A DNA stretch of 64,000 nucleotides, taken from the NCBI RefSeq assembly GCF_024679095.1, contig NC_066549.1, positions 8,327,721 through 8,391,720 of the forward strand. Direction: 5' to 3'. Below, in pieces: positions 30,347 through 51,118 of this stretch; positions within the stretch are counted from its first letter, which is position 1, and each line of letters begins with the position of its first letter. This stretch comes from Eriocheir sinensis (lineage: Eukaryota; Arthropoda; Malacostraca; Decapoda; Varunidae). The notes below the pieces were generated by a model that did not search any database, was not told the DNA's origin, and saw nothing but the letters and a program-made list of their open reading frames with translations. Both the position numbers and the translations under genes were made by a program.

Positions 30347-30905
30347 ATAGAGTAAATTTCTATGAAAATATATATTCAAAATACATATAAAATTATGTAA
30401 ATAAGTATAAAAATATATATATCAAATACACCTAAAAAAATGAAAATTCGTATCAAAATAAATAAACAAAATTCCGATAAAAGAACGTATATTTGTAGGA
30501 AAATAAATATACAAAATACACATAAAATTACGAAAATTTGAATAAAAATATATACAAAAAAACAAAAAAAATAATTTCTATTTGTATGAAAATAGATATA
30601 CAAAATACACATAAAATAAGCTAAATTTGAATTGAAATATATATACAAAATACATAAAATAATGTAAATTTGTATCAAAATACCTATACAAATACACATA
30701 TAATAACGTAAATTTGTATAAAAATATATAAACAAAATACACATTAAATAATGTAAATACGTATAAAATGTAAAAATACACAAATAATCATGTAATTCGT
30801 ATCAAAATAAATAGACAAAATACCAATAAAATAATGTAAATTTCTATGAGAAAACATATACAAAATACACATAAATAACGCAAATATCAATAAAAATATA
30901 TATAA
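30347..30905 (-). repeat. Satellite block 21, A-rich orientation
   Basis: The first 240 bp carries the class C marker (AAAAGAACG near 30480) and matches the start of block 3. At about 30595 it changes to the monomers of 28078-28395. That change is the boundary between the two tandem 2.5-kb copies. Confidence 0.88.
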
Positions 30906-32828
<1,923 letters not shown>

Positions 32829-34556
32829 TATAGAGTAAATTTCTATGAAAATATATATTCAAAATACATATATAATTATGTAAATAAGTATAAAAATATA
32901 TATCAAATACACCTAAAAAAATGAAAATTCGTATCAAAATAAATAAACAAAATTCCGATAAAAGAACGTATATATGTAGAAAAATAAATATACAAAATAC
33001 ACATAAAATTACGAAAATTTGAATAAAAATATATACAAAAAAACAAAAAAATAAATTTCAATTTGTATGAAAATAGATATACAAAATACACATATAATTA
33101 GTTAAATTTGTATTTAAATACATGTACAAAATACACATAAAATAATGTAAATTTGTATGAAATGAAAACAAATTCACATAAAATAACGTACATTTGTATA
33201 AAATAGATATACAAAATATACATAGAATAATGTAAAATCGTATCAAAATAAATACACAGAATATCAATAAAATAATGTAATTTTGTATGAAAATAAAAAT
33301 GCAAAATACCCATAAAATGAAGCATATTTTTTTTAAAAATAAATATGCAAGTATACACATAGAATAATTAAATTTGTATTAAAATTAATATTCAAAATGC
33401 ACGTACAATAAGGTAAATTTGTATTGAAAAAATATACAAAATGCACATAAAACAATGTATATTTGTTTCAAAATATATATACGAATACACATAAAATAAC
33501 GTATATTTCTATAGAAATATATATACAAAATACACATGAAATGACGTAAATACGTATAAAAATATATATACACAATACACTTTAAATAATGTAAACTCGC
33601 ATCAAAATATATAAACAAAATATCAGTAAAAGAATGTGTATTTGTATGAAAATAGATATACAAAATACACATAAAATATTGTAAATTTGAATAAAACTCT
33701 ATTAAAAAAATATACAAAAATAATTTAAATTTGTATAAAAATATATATACAAAATACACATAAAACTAGTTAAATTTCTATTGAAATACATATACAAAAT
33801 ACACTTAAAATAATGTAAATTTGAATGAAAATACATAAACAAATACACTTAAAATAACGTAAATTTGTATAAAAAAATATGTACAAAACACAAATAGAAT
33901 AATGTAAAATCGTATCAAAATAAATACACAGAATATTAATAAAATAATGTAAATTTGTATGAAAATAAAGAAGCAAAATACCCATAAAATAACGCATTTA
34001 TTTTATTTATAAAAATATATATACCAAAATACATATCAAAAAATTAAATTTGTATTAAAATAAATATACAAAAACCACATACAATAAGGTAAATTTGTAT
34101 TGAAATAGATATGCAAAATACATATAAAACAATGTAAATTTCTATAAAAATATATATACAAAATACACATAAAATGAAGTAAATACGTATAAAAAAATGT
34201 ATACAAAATACACATAAAATAATGTAAATTCGTATCAAAATAAATAAAAAAATACCAATAAAAGAATGTGTATTTGTATAAATATAAAGATACAAAATAC
34301 ACATAAAATAACGTAAATTTATATAAAACTATATACAAAAATACACAGAAGTATTTTAATTTGTATGAAAATAGATATACAAAATAAGGTAGATTCGTTT
34401 CAAATTCAATAAAAAAAATTCAGATAAAAGAACGTATATTTGTAGAAAAAATAAATATACAAAATACACATAAGATAACGAAAATTTGTATGAAAATATA
34501 TAAAAAAATAAACAAAAATAATTTCAATTTGTATGAAAATAAATATACAAAATACA
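32829..34556 (-). repeat. Satellite block 23, A-rich orientation, C-B-A order
   Basis: Markers C (near 32962), B (near 33630) and A (near 34261), as in block 3. 31644-33790 matches 78-2230 across the junction. The A part is shortened: monomers between about 34140 and 34160 are missing compared with 61100-61190. It ends at a palindromic junction. Confidence 0.9.
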
Positions 34557-37258
<2,702 letters not shown>

Positions 37259-40072
37259 ATGAAAATAGATATACAAAATATACATAAAATAAACTAAATT
37301 TGTATTGAAATATATATACAAAATACATAAAATAATGTAAATTTGTATCAAAATATTTTAACAGATGCGCATAAAATTACGTAAATTTGTTTTAAATATA
37401 CAAAATACACATTAAATAACGTAAATATGTATAAAAAAATATATACAAAACACAAATAGAATAATGTAAAAGCGTATCAAAATAAATACACAGAATATTA
37501 ATAAAACAATGTAAATTTGTATGAAAATAAAGATGCAAAATACCCATTAAATAACGCATTTTTTATAAAAATATATATACCAAAATACACAAAAAAATTA
37601 ATTTGTATTAAAATAAATATACAAAATACACATACAATAAGGTAAATCTGTATTGAAATAGATATGCAAAATACATATAAAACAATGTAAATTTGTTTCA
37701 AAATATATATACGAATACACATAAAATAATGTAGATTTGTATAAAAATATATATACAAAATACACATAAAATGAAGTAAATACGTATAAGAAAATGTTTA
37801 CAAAATACACATAAAATAATGTAAATTCGTTTCAAAATAAATAAACAAAATACCAATAAAAGAATGTGTAAATGTATAAATATATATATACAAAATACAC
37901 ATAAAATAACGTAAATTTGTATAAAACTATATACAAAAATACACAGAAGTAATTAAATTCATATGAAAATAGATATACAAAATACAGATAAAATAAGCTA
38001 AATTTGAATTGAAATGTATATACAAAATACATAAAATAATGTAAATTTGTATCAAAATATTTATAAAAATACATATAATAACGTAAATTTGTTTAAAAAT
38101 ATATAAACAAAATACAGATTAAGTAATGTAAATACGTATAAAAAATATGTACATAATACATATATAATCATGTAATTCGTATAAAACTAAATAAACAAAA
38201 TATCAATAAAATAATGTAAATTTGTATGAGAAAACATATACAAATACATATAAAATAACGCTAATTTCTATAAAAATATATGTCCAAAAATGAACGTAAA
38301 ATAAAGTAACTTTGGATAAAAATATATATACAAAACACATATTAAATAATGTAAATGCTTACATAAAATAACCTAAATTTGTATAAAACTATATACAAAA
38401 ATACACAAAAATAATTTAAATTTGTATGAAAAGAAATATACAAAATACACATAAAATTATGTTAATTTGTATTGAAATACATATACAAAATACACTTAAA
38501 ATAATGTAAATTTGAAAGAAAATATATAAACAAATATACATATAATAACGTAAATTTGTATGAAATATATATTCAAAATACACATTAAATAATGTAAATA
38601 TGTATAAAAAAATATATACAAAACACAAATAGAATAATGTAAAATCGTATCAAAATATATAAACAGAATATTAATAAAATAATGTAAATTTGTATGAAAA
38701 TTAAGATGCAAAATACCTATAAAATAACGCTTTTTTTATAAAATTATTGATACCAAAATACACATAAAATATTTGAATTTGTATTAAAATAAATATACAA
38801 AATGCACATACAATAAGGTAAATTTGTATTGAAATAGATATGCAAAATACATATAAAATAATGTAAATTTGTTTCAAAATATATATACGAATACACGTAG
38901 ATTTCTATAAAAATACATATACAAAATACACATAATATTAAGTAAATACGAATAAAAAAATGTATACAAAATGCACATAAAATAATGTAAATTCGTATAA
39001 ATGTAAATAAACAATATACTAATAAAAGAATGTGTATTTGTATGAATATAAATATACAAAATGCACATAAAATAACGTAAATTTATATAAAACTATATAC
39101 ATAAAATAACGCAAATTTCTATAAAAATATATGTACAAAAATGAACATAAAATAAATTTGCATAAAAATATATATACAAAACACACTTTAGATAATGTAA
39201 ATGAGCATAAAAATATGTATACAAAATACCTATGAAATAATCTAAACTCGTATCGAATTAAATTAAAAAAATACCAATAAAATAATGTAATTTTGGATGA
39301 AAATATATATACAAAATACACATAAAATAACCTAAATACAAATACAAATATACACATAAAATATTTTAAAATTGAATGAAATAAATATACTAAATAAACA
39401 TAAAATAAGGTAACCTAAAGATAACCTAAGATAACCTAAATACAAATACAAAAATACACATTAAATAATTTAAAATTTAATGAAATAAATATACAAAATA
39501 AACATAAAATAAGGTAGATTTGCAATAAAATATATGTAAGAATACACATAAAATAATATAAATTTGTATGAAAATATATATGCAAATACACATAAAATAA
39601 CATGAATTTGTATAAAATTTGTTTCAAAATATATACGAATACACACAATAAAATAACGTAAATTTTTATGAAAATGTATATATAAAATACACATAAAATA
39701 ATTTAAATACGTAGAAAAATATATATACAAAATACACATAAAATAATGTAAATTCGTAAAAAATTAAATACACAAAATTCCAATAAAAAAATGTATATTT
39801 GTAGGAAAATATATATACAAAAAACAAATAAAATAACTAAAATTTGTATAAAAATATACACAAAAATACACATAAATAATTTAAATTTGTTTGAAAATAA
39901 CCTACACATACAGTTAGGCAAATTTGTATTGAAATACATATACAAAACTCACATAAAATAATGTAAATTTGTATGAAAATATATAAACAAATACATATAA
40001 AATAACGTAAATTTGGATAAAATATATATACAAAATATACATTAAATATTTTAAATATGTATAAAAATATAT
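37259..40072 (-). repeat. Satellite block 25, A-rich orientation
   Basis: Direct counterpart of block 11 with an offset of about 25.59 kb. A-type markers near 37860 and 39025. It carries the same AACCTAA-bearing local duplication at about 39320-39515. Its first 830 bp is directly repeated at 41813-42622. Confidence 0.9.
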
Positions 40073-41535
40073 TATATTATATATATTTTTATAGATATTT
40101 GCGTTATTTATGTGTATTTTGTATATGCTTTCTCATAGAAATTTACATTATTTTATTGGTATTTTGACTATTTATTTTGATAGGAATTACATGATTATTT
40201 GTGTATTTTGTACATTTTTTTATACGTATTTACATTATTTAATGTGTATTTTGTTTATATATTTTTATACAAATTTACGTTATTATATGTGTATTTGTAT
40301 AAGTATTTTGATAACAATTTACATTATTTTATGTATTTTGTATTCATATTTCAATTCAAATTTACCTTATTTTATGTGTATTTTGTATATCTATTTATTT
40401 TAATACAAAATCAAATATTTTATGTTTTTTCGTATATATATTTTTATAAAAATGCGTTATTTTATGGGTATTTTGCATCTTAATTTTCATACAAATTTAC
40501 ATTATTTTATTAATATTTTCTGTATTTATTTTGATACCATTTTACATTATTTTATTAGTGTTTTGTATATATATTTTTATACATATTTACATTATTTAAT
40601 GTGTTTTTTGTATATATATTTGATACATATTTACGTTATTTTAAGTTATTTTATGTGTATTTGTTTATATATTTTGACACAAATTTACAATATTTCATGG
40701 GTATTTTGTATATATATTTCAAAAGAAATTTACCTAGTTTTATGTGTATTTTGAATATCTATTTTCATACAAACTCAAATTATTTTTATGTATTTTTGTA
40801 TATATTTCAATACAAATTTTAGATATGTTATGTGTATTTTGAAAATCTATTTTCATTCAAATATATATTATTTTATTGGTATTTTGTTGATTTATATTGA
40901 TACGAATTTACATTATTTTATATGTACTTTGTATATATATTTTTATACGCATTTACATTATATAATATTTATTTTGAATATATAATTTTATACAAATTCA
41001 TGGTATTTTATGTGTATTTGTATATATATTTTCATATAAATTTACATTATTTTATGTGTATTTTCTACATATATTTCATTACAAATTTACCTTATTTTAT
41101 GTTTTTTGTATGTGTATTTTGTACATTTATGTTTATACAAATACACATTCTTTTATTGGTATTTTGTTTATTTATTTTGTTTCGAATTTACATTATTTTA
41201 TGTGTATTTTGTTTACATTTTTTTATTCGTATTTACTTAATTTTATGTGTATTTTGTATATATATTTTTATAGAAATCTACGTTATTTTATGTGTATTCG
41301 TATATATATTTTGAAACAAATTTACATTGTTTTATATGTATTTTTGCATATCTCTTTCAATAGAAGTTTACCTTATTGTATGTGCATTTTGTATATTTAT
41401 TTCAATACAAATTTAAATATTTTATGTGTATTTTGGTATATATATTTTTATAAGAAATGCGCTATTTGATGGGAATTTTGCATCTTTATTTTCATACAAA
41501 TTTACATTATTTTATTAATATTCGGTGTATTTATT
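38010..41535. repeat. 3.5-kb segmental duplication, copy 2 (partner 12420-15960)
   Basis: Direct-orientation partner of 12420-15960. It is bracketed by the pair 37025-38090 and 41580-42622, which are copies of each other. Confidence 0.88.
39320..39520 (-). repeat. Second copy of the AACCTAA local duplication
   Basis: Same structure and joint (39410-39440) as at 13740-13935, at an offset of about 25586 bp. The local event therefore came before the large segmental duplication. Confidence 0.85.
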
Positions 41536-41812
41536 TTGATACAATTTTACATTATTCTATTTGTTTTTTGTATATATATTTTTGTGTATTTTTGTATATA
41601 GTTTTATACAAATTTAGGTTATTTTATGTACGCATTTACATTATTTAATGAGTGTTTTGTATATATATTTTTATGCAAATTTACTTTATTTTATGTGCAT
41701 TTTTGTACATATATTTTTTTAGAAATTTGCCTTATTTTATGTGTATTTGTATATGTTTTCTCATACAAATTTACATTATTTTATTGCTATTTTGTTTATT
41801 TATTTTGATACG
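40073..41812 (+). repeat. Satellite block 26, T-rich orientation
   Basis: Counterpart of block 12 up to about 41535. It then jumps near 41580 to a copy of 37025-37258. Class A marker near 41150. The jump is in the middle of a monomer (TATATATTTTTGTGTATT). Confidence 0.9.
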
Positions 41813-42622
41813 AATGAAAATAGATATACAAAATATACATAAAATAAACTAAATTTGTATTGAAATATATATACAAAATACATAAAATAATGTAAATTTG
41901 TATCAAAATATTTTAACAGATGCGCATAAAATAACGTAAATTTGTTTTAAAATATACAAAATACACATTAAATAATGTAAATATGTATAAAAAATATATA
42001 CAAAACACAAATAGAATAATGTAAAATCGTATCAAAATAAATACACAGAATATTAATAAAACAATATAAATTTGTATGAAAATAAAGATGCAAAATACCC
42101 ATTAAATAACGCATTTTTTATAAAAATATATATACTAAAATACACATGAAAAAATTAGTTTGTATTAAAATAAATATACAAAATACACATTCAATAAGGT
42201 AAATCTGTATTGAAATAGATATGCAAAATACATATAAAACAATGTAAATTTGTTTCAAAATATATATACGAATACACATAAAATAACGTAGATTTGTATA
42301 AAAATATATATACAAAATACACATAAAATGAAGTAAATACGTATAAGAAAATGTATACAAAATACACATAAAATAATGTAAATTCGTATCAAAATAAATA
42401 AACAAAATACCAATAAAAGAATGTGTATTTGTATAAATATAAATATACAAAATACACATAAAATAACGTAAATTTGTATAAAACTATATACAAAAATACA
42501 CAGAAGTAATTAAATTCTTATGAAAATAGATATACAATTTGAATTGTAATGTATATACAAAATACATAAAATAATGTAGATTTGTATCAAAATATTTATA
42601 AAAATACATATAATAACGTAAA
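41813..42622 (-). repeat. Satellite block 27, A-rich orientation
   Basis: Direct copy of 37259-38090 with an offset of about 4.55 kb, including the preceding junction GATACGAATGAAAATAG. A deletion of about 40 bp near 42537 removes most of one monomer. Confidence 0.88.
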
Positions 42623-43608
42623 TTTTGATACGATTTTACATTATTCTATTTGTGTTTTGTATATATTTTTTTATACATATTTACATTATTTAATGTGTAT
42701 TTTGTATATATATTTCATACAAATTTACGTTATTATATGTGTATTTGTTGATATATTTTCTTTCAAATTTACATTATTTTAACTGTTTTTTTGTATATGT
42801 ATTTCAATACAAATTAACCTAATTTTATGTGTATTTTGTATATTTCTTTTCATACAAATTTAAATTATTTTTGTGTATTTTTGTACATAGTTTTATACAA
42901 ATTTAGGTTATTTTATGTTCGCATTTACATTATTTAATGTGTGTTTTGTATATATATTTTTATCCATAGTTACTTTATTTTACGTTCATTTTTGGACATA
43001 TATTTTTATGGAAATTAGCGTTATTTTATATGTATTTGTATATGTTTTCTCATACAAATTTTCATTATTTTATTGATATTTTGTTTATTTAGTTTGATAC
43101 GAATTACATGATTATATGTGTATTTTGTACATATTTTTTATGCGTATTTACATTACTTAATGTGTATTTTGTTTACATATTTTTAAACAAATTTACGTTA
43201 TTATATGTATTTTTATAAATATTTTGATACAAATTTACATTATTTTATGTATTTTGTATATACATTTCAATTCAAATCTAGCTTATTTTATCTGTATTTT
43301 GTATATCTATTTTCATACGAATTTAATTACTTCTGTGTATTTTTGTATATATTTTTATACAAATTTACGTTTTTTTTATGTGTATTTCGTATATTTATAT
43401 TTATACAAATACACATAATATTATTGGTATATTGTTTATTTAGTTTGATTCGAATTTATATTATTTTATGTGTATTTTGTATACATTTTCTTATACGTAT
43501 TTACTTCATTTTAAGTGTATTTTGTATATATATTTTTATACAAATCTACATTATTTTATGTGTATTCGTATATATATTTTGAAACAAATTTACATTGTTT
43601 TATATGTA
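42623..43608 (+). repeat. Satellite block 28, T-rich orientation
   Basis: Runs from a mid-monomer switch (GTAAATTTTGATACGATTTT near 42615) through a class A marker near 43415. Its first part is the reverse complement of the 12470-13060 type region. Confidence 0.87.
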
Positions 43609-45710
43609 TCAATATAAATACACAGAATATCAATAAAATAATGTAAATTTGTATGAAAAAAAAGATGCAAAATTCCCATAAAATAGCGCATTTTTTATAA
43701 AAATATATTTACCAAAATACACATAAATTTTTTAAATTTGTATTGAAATAAATATTCAAAATGCATATACAGTAAGGTAAATATGTATTGAAAGAGATAT
43801 TCAAAAATACATATAAAACAAAGTAAATTTGTTTCAAAATATATATACGAATACACATAAAATAACGTAGATTTCTATAGAAATATATATACAAAATACA
43901 CATGAAATTATGTAAATAAGTATAAAAATATATATACAAAATACATATCTAGGTAAATTCGTGTAAAAATAAATAAACAAAATATCATGAAAAGAATGTG
44001 TATTTGTATGAAAATAAATAATAGATAATAAATTTGTATGAAATATATATGCAAGATACACATTAAATAATGTAAATATGTATAAAAATATATATATATA
44101 TATACAAAAAACAAATAGAATAATGTGAAATCGTATAAAAATAAATACACCGAATATTAATAAAATAATGTAAATTTGTATGAAAATAAAGATGCAAAAT
44201 TCACATCAAATAGCGCATTTCTTATAAAAATATATATACCAAAATACACATAAAATATTTAAATTTGTATTGAAATAAATATACAAAATGCACATACAAT
44301 AAGGTAAACTTGTATTGAAAGAGATATGCAAAAATACATATAAAACAATGTAAATTTGTTTCAAAATATATATACGAATACACATAAAATAACGTAGATT
44401 TCTATAAAAATATATATACAAAATACACATAAAATTAAGTAAATACGTATAAAATAGATATACAAAATACACATAGAATAATGTAAAATTGTTTAAAAAA
44501 AAAATAAACAGAATATAAATAAAATAATGTAAATTTGTATGAAAATAAAAATGCAAAATACCCATAAAATAAAGCATATTTTTATAAAAATACATATACA
44601 AAAATACACATAGCATAATTAAATTTGTATTAAAATTAATATACAAAATGCATATACAATAAGGTAAATTTGTATTGAAAAAATATGCAAAATACACATA
44701 AAACAGTGTAAATTTATTTCAAAATCTATATACGAATACTCATAAATCAACGTAGATTTCTATAAAAATATATATACAAAATACACATCAAATGATGTAA
44801 ACACGTATAAAAATATTTATATAAAATACACATTAAATAATGTAAATTCGCGTCAAAATAAATAAACACAATATCAATAAAAGAATGTGTATTTGTATGA
44901 AAATAGATATACAATATACACATAAAATCACCTAAATTTGTATAAAACTATATACAAAAATAATTTTAATTTGTATGAAAATAAATATACAAAATACACA
45001 TAAAATTAGGTAAATTTGTATTGAAATACATTTACAAAATACACATAAAATAAAGTAAATTTAAATAAAAATATATAAAAAAATACACTTAAAATAACGC
45101 AAATTTGTATAAAATATATATAAAAAATGCACATTAAATAATGTAAATATGTATAAAAAAATATATACAAAACACAAATAGAATAATATAAAATCGTATC
45201 AAAATAAATATACAGAATATTAATAAAATAATTTAAATTTGTATGAAAATTAAGATGCCAAATACCCATAAAATAACGCATTTTTTATAAAAATATATAT
45301 ACCAAGACACACATAAAATATTTGAATTTGTATTAAAATAAATATACAAAATGCACATACAATAAGGTAAATTTGTATTGAAATAGATATGCAAAATACA
45401 TATAAAACCATGTAAATTTTTTTCAAAATACATATACGAATACACATAAAATAACGTAGATTTCTATGAAAATAAATATACAAAATACACATAAAATGAA
45501 GTAAATACGTATAAAAAACGGTATACAAAACCTACATAAAATAATGTAAACTCGTATGAAAATAAATAAACAAAATACTAATAAAAGAATGTGTATTGTA
45601 TAAATATAAACGTACAAAATACAAATTAAATAACGTAAATTTATATAAAACTATATGCAAAAATACACAAAAGTAATTAAATTTGTGTGAAAATAGATAT
45701 ACAAAATACA
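43609..45710 (-). repeat. Satellite block 29, A-rich orientation
   Basis: Direct copy of 22001-24095 (offset about 21.6 kb). Markers B (near 43993), B (near 44880) and A (near 45588). It ends at a palindromic junction. Confidence 0.9.
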
Positions 45711-45726
45711 TGTGTATTTTGTATAT
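45697..45726. repeat. Palindromic -/+ junction, TG apex
   Basis: Arms ATATACAAAATACA and TGTATTTTGTATAT around TG (45711-45712). It is a direct copy of the 24095 junction with a changed apex. Confidence 0.9.
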
Positions 45727-47097
45727 TTATTTTCATACAAATTGAAATTATTTTTGTTAATTTTTTTTATATATTTTCATACAAATTTTCGTTATTTTAT
45801 GTGTATTTTGTATATTTATTTTTTCTACAAATATACGTTCTTTTATCTGAATTTTGTTTATTGAATTTGAAACGAATTTACCTTATTTAGTATATCTATT
45901 TTCATACAAATTAAAATACTTCTGTGTATTTTTGTATATAGTTTTATATAAATTTACGTTATTTTATGTGTATTTTGTATATTTATATTTATACAAATAC
46001 ACATTCTTTTATTGGTATTTTGTATATTTATTTTGATACGAATTTACATTATTCTATGTGTATTTTGTATACATTTTTTTATACATATTTACTTCATTTT
46101 ATGTGTATTTTGTATATATATATTTATAGAAATCTACGTTATTTTATGTGGATTCGTATATATATTTTGAAACAAATTTACATTGTTTTTATGTATTTTG
46201 CATATCTATTTCATTACAAATTTACTTTATTGTATGTGTTTTTTATATATTTATTTTAATTCAAATTTAATTTTTTTATGTGTATTTTGGTATATATATT
46301 TTTATAAATAAAAAAAAATGCGTTATTTTATGGGTATTTTGCCTCTTTATTTTCATACAAATTTACATTATTTTATTAATATTCTGAGTATTTATTTTGA
46401 TACGATTTTACATTATTCTATTTGTGTTTTGTATATATTTTTTTTATACAAATTTACGTTATTTTAAGTGTATTTGTTTATGTCTTTTCATTCATATTTA
46501 CATCATTTTATGTGTATTTTGTATATGTATTTCAATACAAATTTACCTAATTTTATGTGTATTTTCTATATTTAATTTCATACAAATTTAAAATATTTTT
46601 GTGTATTTTTGTATATATTTTGATACAAATTTAGGTTATTTTATGTGTATTTTGTATATCTATTTTCATACAAATACACATTCTTTTATTGATATTTTGT
46701 TTATTTATTTTGACGCGAATTTACAGTATTTAATGTGTATTTTGTATATATATTTTTATACGTATTTACATCATTTCATGTGTATTTTGTATATATATTC
46801 CTTTAGAAATCAACGTTATTTTATGTGTATTCGTATATATATTTTGAAACAAATTAACACTGTCTTATGTGTATTTTGCGTTTTTTTTTTCAATACAAAC
46901 TTACCTTATTGTATGTGCATTTTATATATTAATTTTAATACAAATTTAATTATTCTATGTGTATTTTTGTATATGAATTTTTAAAAAAAATATCCTTTAT
47001 TTTATGGGTATTTTGCATCTTTATTTTCATACAAATTTAAATTATTTTATTGATATTCTGTGTACTTATTTTGATACGATTTTACATTATTCTATGT
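45711..47097 (+). repeat. Satellite block 30, T-rich orientation
   Basis: Copy of block 16 to about 46790, then B-type monomers. Markers near 45840 (TTTTATCTGAATTTTG), 46011 (A) and 46679 (B). It ends at ATGTATAACAAAAATAAATA, whose reverse complement is at about 60194-60213. Confidence 0.89.
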
Positions 47098-47190
47098 ATA
47101 ACAAAAATAAATACAGAATACACAAAAATAGATATTCAAAATACATATAAACAATGTAAACTTGTTTCAAAATATATATACGAATAAACA
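47098..47190 (-). repeat. Satellite block 31, short A-rich flip
   Basis: Two damaged monomers. The first part is the reverse complement of sequence near 60175-60213, so the flip was copied with its junction. Confidence 0.75.
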
Positions 47191-48105
<915 letters not shown>

Positions 48106-48436
48106 TATTGAGTAAATTTCTATGAAAATATATATTCAAAATACATATAAAATTATGTAAATAAGTATAAAAATATATATATCAAATACACCTAAAAAAA
48201 TGAAAATTCGTATCAAAATAAATAAACAAAATTCCGATAAAAGAACGCATATTTGTAGGAAAATAAATATACAAAATACACATAAAATTACGAAAATTTG
48301 AATAAAAATATATACAAAAAACAAAAAAATAAGTTTCAATTTGTATGAAAATAGATATACAAAATACACATATAATTAGTTAAATTTATATTTAAATACA
48401 TGTACAAAATACACATAAAATAATGTAAATTTGTAC
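48106..48436 (-). repeat. Satellite block 33, A-rich orientation
   Basis: Matches the start of block 3 (C marker near 48240) up to ACATGTACAAAATACAC. It then flips at ATTTGTACGTTCTTTC, the reverse complement of the junction near 60093. Confidence 0.87.
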
Positions 48437-48498
48437 GTTCTTTCATCGGAGTTTTGTTTATTGATTTTGATACGAATTTTCATTATTTTAGGTGTATT

Positions 48499-48647
<149 letters not shown>

Positions 48648-48856
48648 AATACTTATTTACATAATTTTATATGTATTTTTAATATATATTTTCATAGAAA
48701 TTTACTCTATTTTATGTGTATTCGTATATATATTTTGATACAAATTTACATTATTTATGTGTATTTCGCATATTTATTTCAATACAAATTTTCTTAATGG
48801 TATGTGCCTTTTGTATATTTATTTTGATACAAATTTAATTATTTTATGTGTATTTT

Positions 48857-48966
<110 letters not shown>

Positions 48967-50981
48967 AACAAATATGCGTTATTATATGGGTATTTTGCAT
49001 CTTTATTTTCATACAAATTTATATTATTTTATTGATAGTCTGTTTATTTATTTTGATACGATTTTACGTTATTCTGTGTATTTTGTATACATATTTTTAG
49101 ACATATTTCCATTATTTAATGTATATTTTGTACATATATTTTATGGAAATTTACGTTATCTTATGTGTATTTGTTTATATAGTTTCATACAAATTTACAT
49201 TATTTTATGTGTATTTTGTATATGTATTTCAATAAAAATTTGCCTAATTTCATGTGTATTTTGCATATCTATTTTCAAACCTAATTAAATTTTTTTTGTG
49301 TATTTTTGTATATATTTTTATACAAATTTTTGTTATTTTATTTGTATTTTGTATATATATTTTCCTACAAATATACATTCTTTTAGAGGAAATTGTGTTT
49401 ATTTATTTTGATACGAATTTACATTATTTTATAGGTATTTTGTATTTATTTTTCTATGTATTTACATTATTTAATGTGTATTTTGTATATATATTTTCAT
49501 AAAAATTTACGTTATTTTATTGTGTGTATTCGTATATATTTTGATACAAATTTACTTTATTTTATGTGTTTTTTGCATATCTATTTCAATAAAAATCTAC
49601 CTTATTGTATGTGTATTTTGTATATTTATTTTAATACAAATTTAATTATTTTATGTGTATTTTTGTATATATATTTTTTTTAAATATGAGTTATTTTATG
49701 GATATATTGCATCTTTAATTTTATAAATTTTTACATTACGTACATATCTTTTATGCGTATTTACATTATTTAATGTGTATTTTGTTTATATATTTTTATA
49801 CAAATTTACGTTATTATATGTGTATTTGAATATATATTTTGATACAAATTTACATTATTTTATGTATTTTTTATATTTATTTCAATTCAAATTTAGCTTA
49901 TTTTATGTCTTTTGTATATCTATTTTCATACAAATTTTTTGTTTTGTTTATTTTTGTATATAGTTTTATATAATTTTACGTTATTTTATGTGTATTTTGT
50001 ATATTTATATTTATACAAGTGCACATTCTTTTATTGGCATTTAGTTTATTTATTTTGATACGAATTTACATTTTTTTATGTGAATTTTGTATACATTTTC
50101 TTATACGTATTTACTTCATTTTATGTGTTTTATGTATATATATTTTTATAGAAATCTACGTTATTTTATGTGTATTCGTATATATATTTTGAAAGAAATT
50201 TACATTGTTTTATATGTATTTTGCATATCTATTTCAATACAAATTTACCTTATTGTATGTTCATTTTGTATATCTATTGTAATACAAATTTAAATATTTT
50301 ATGTGTATTTTGGTATATATATTTTCATAAAAAATGCGTTGTTTTATGGGTATTTTGCATCTTTATTTTCATACAAATTTACATTACTTTAATAATATTC
50401 TGTGTATTTATTTTGATACTATTTTACATTATTCTATTTGTCTTTTGTATATATTTTTTTTATACATATTTACATTATTTAATGTGTATTTTATATATAT
50501 ATTTCATACAAATTTACGTTTTTTTAAGTGTATTTGTTTATATATTTTCATTCAAATTTACATTATTTTATGTGTATTTTGTATATGTATTTCAAAACAA
50601 ATTTACCTAATTATATGTGTATTTTGTATATTAATATTCATACAAATTTAAATTATTTTTTGTGTATTTTTGTATAGAGTTTTATACAAATTCACAATAT
50701 TTAATGTGTATTGTGTATATCTATTTTCATACAAATACACATTCTTTTATTGATATTTTGTTTATTTATTTTGACACGAATTTACATTATTTAATGTGTA
50801 TTGTGTATATATATTTTAATACGTATTTACGTCATTTCATCTATTTTTTGTATATATATTTCAATAGAAATCTTCGTTATTTTATGTGTATTCGTATATA
50901 TATTTTGAAACAAATATACATAGTTTTATGTGTATTTTGCATATTCTTTCAATACAAATATACCTTATTTTATGTGCATTT

Positions 50982-51118
<137 letters not shown>

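Larger units (their letters stand above)
43609..46790. repeat. 3.2-kb segmental duplication, copy 2 (partner 22001-25160)
   Basis: Partner of 22001-25160. The left end coincides with an orientation switch (TATATGTATCAATATAAAT), so the duplication breakpoint made that switch. Confidence 0.87.
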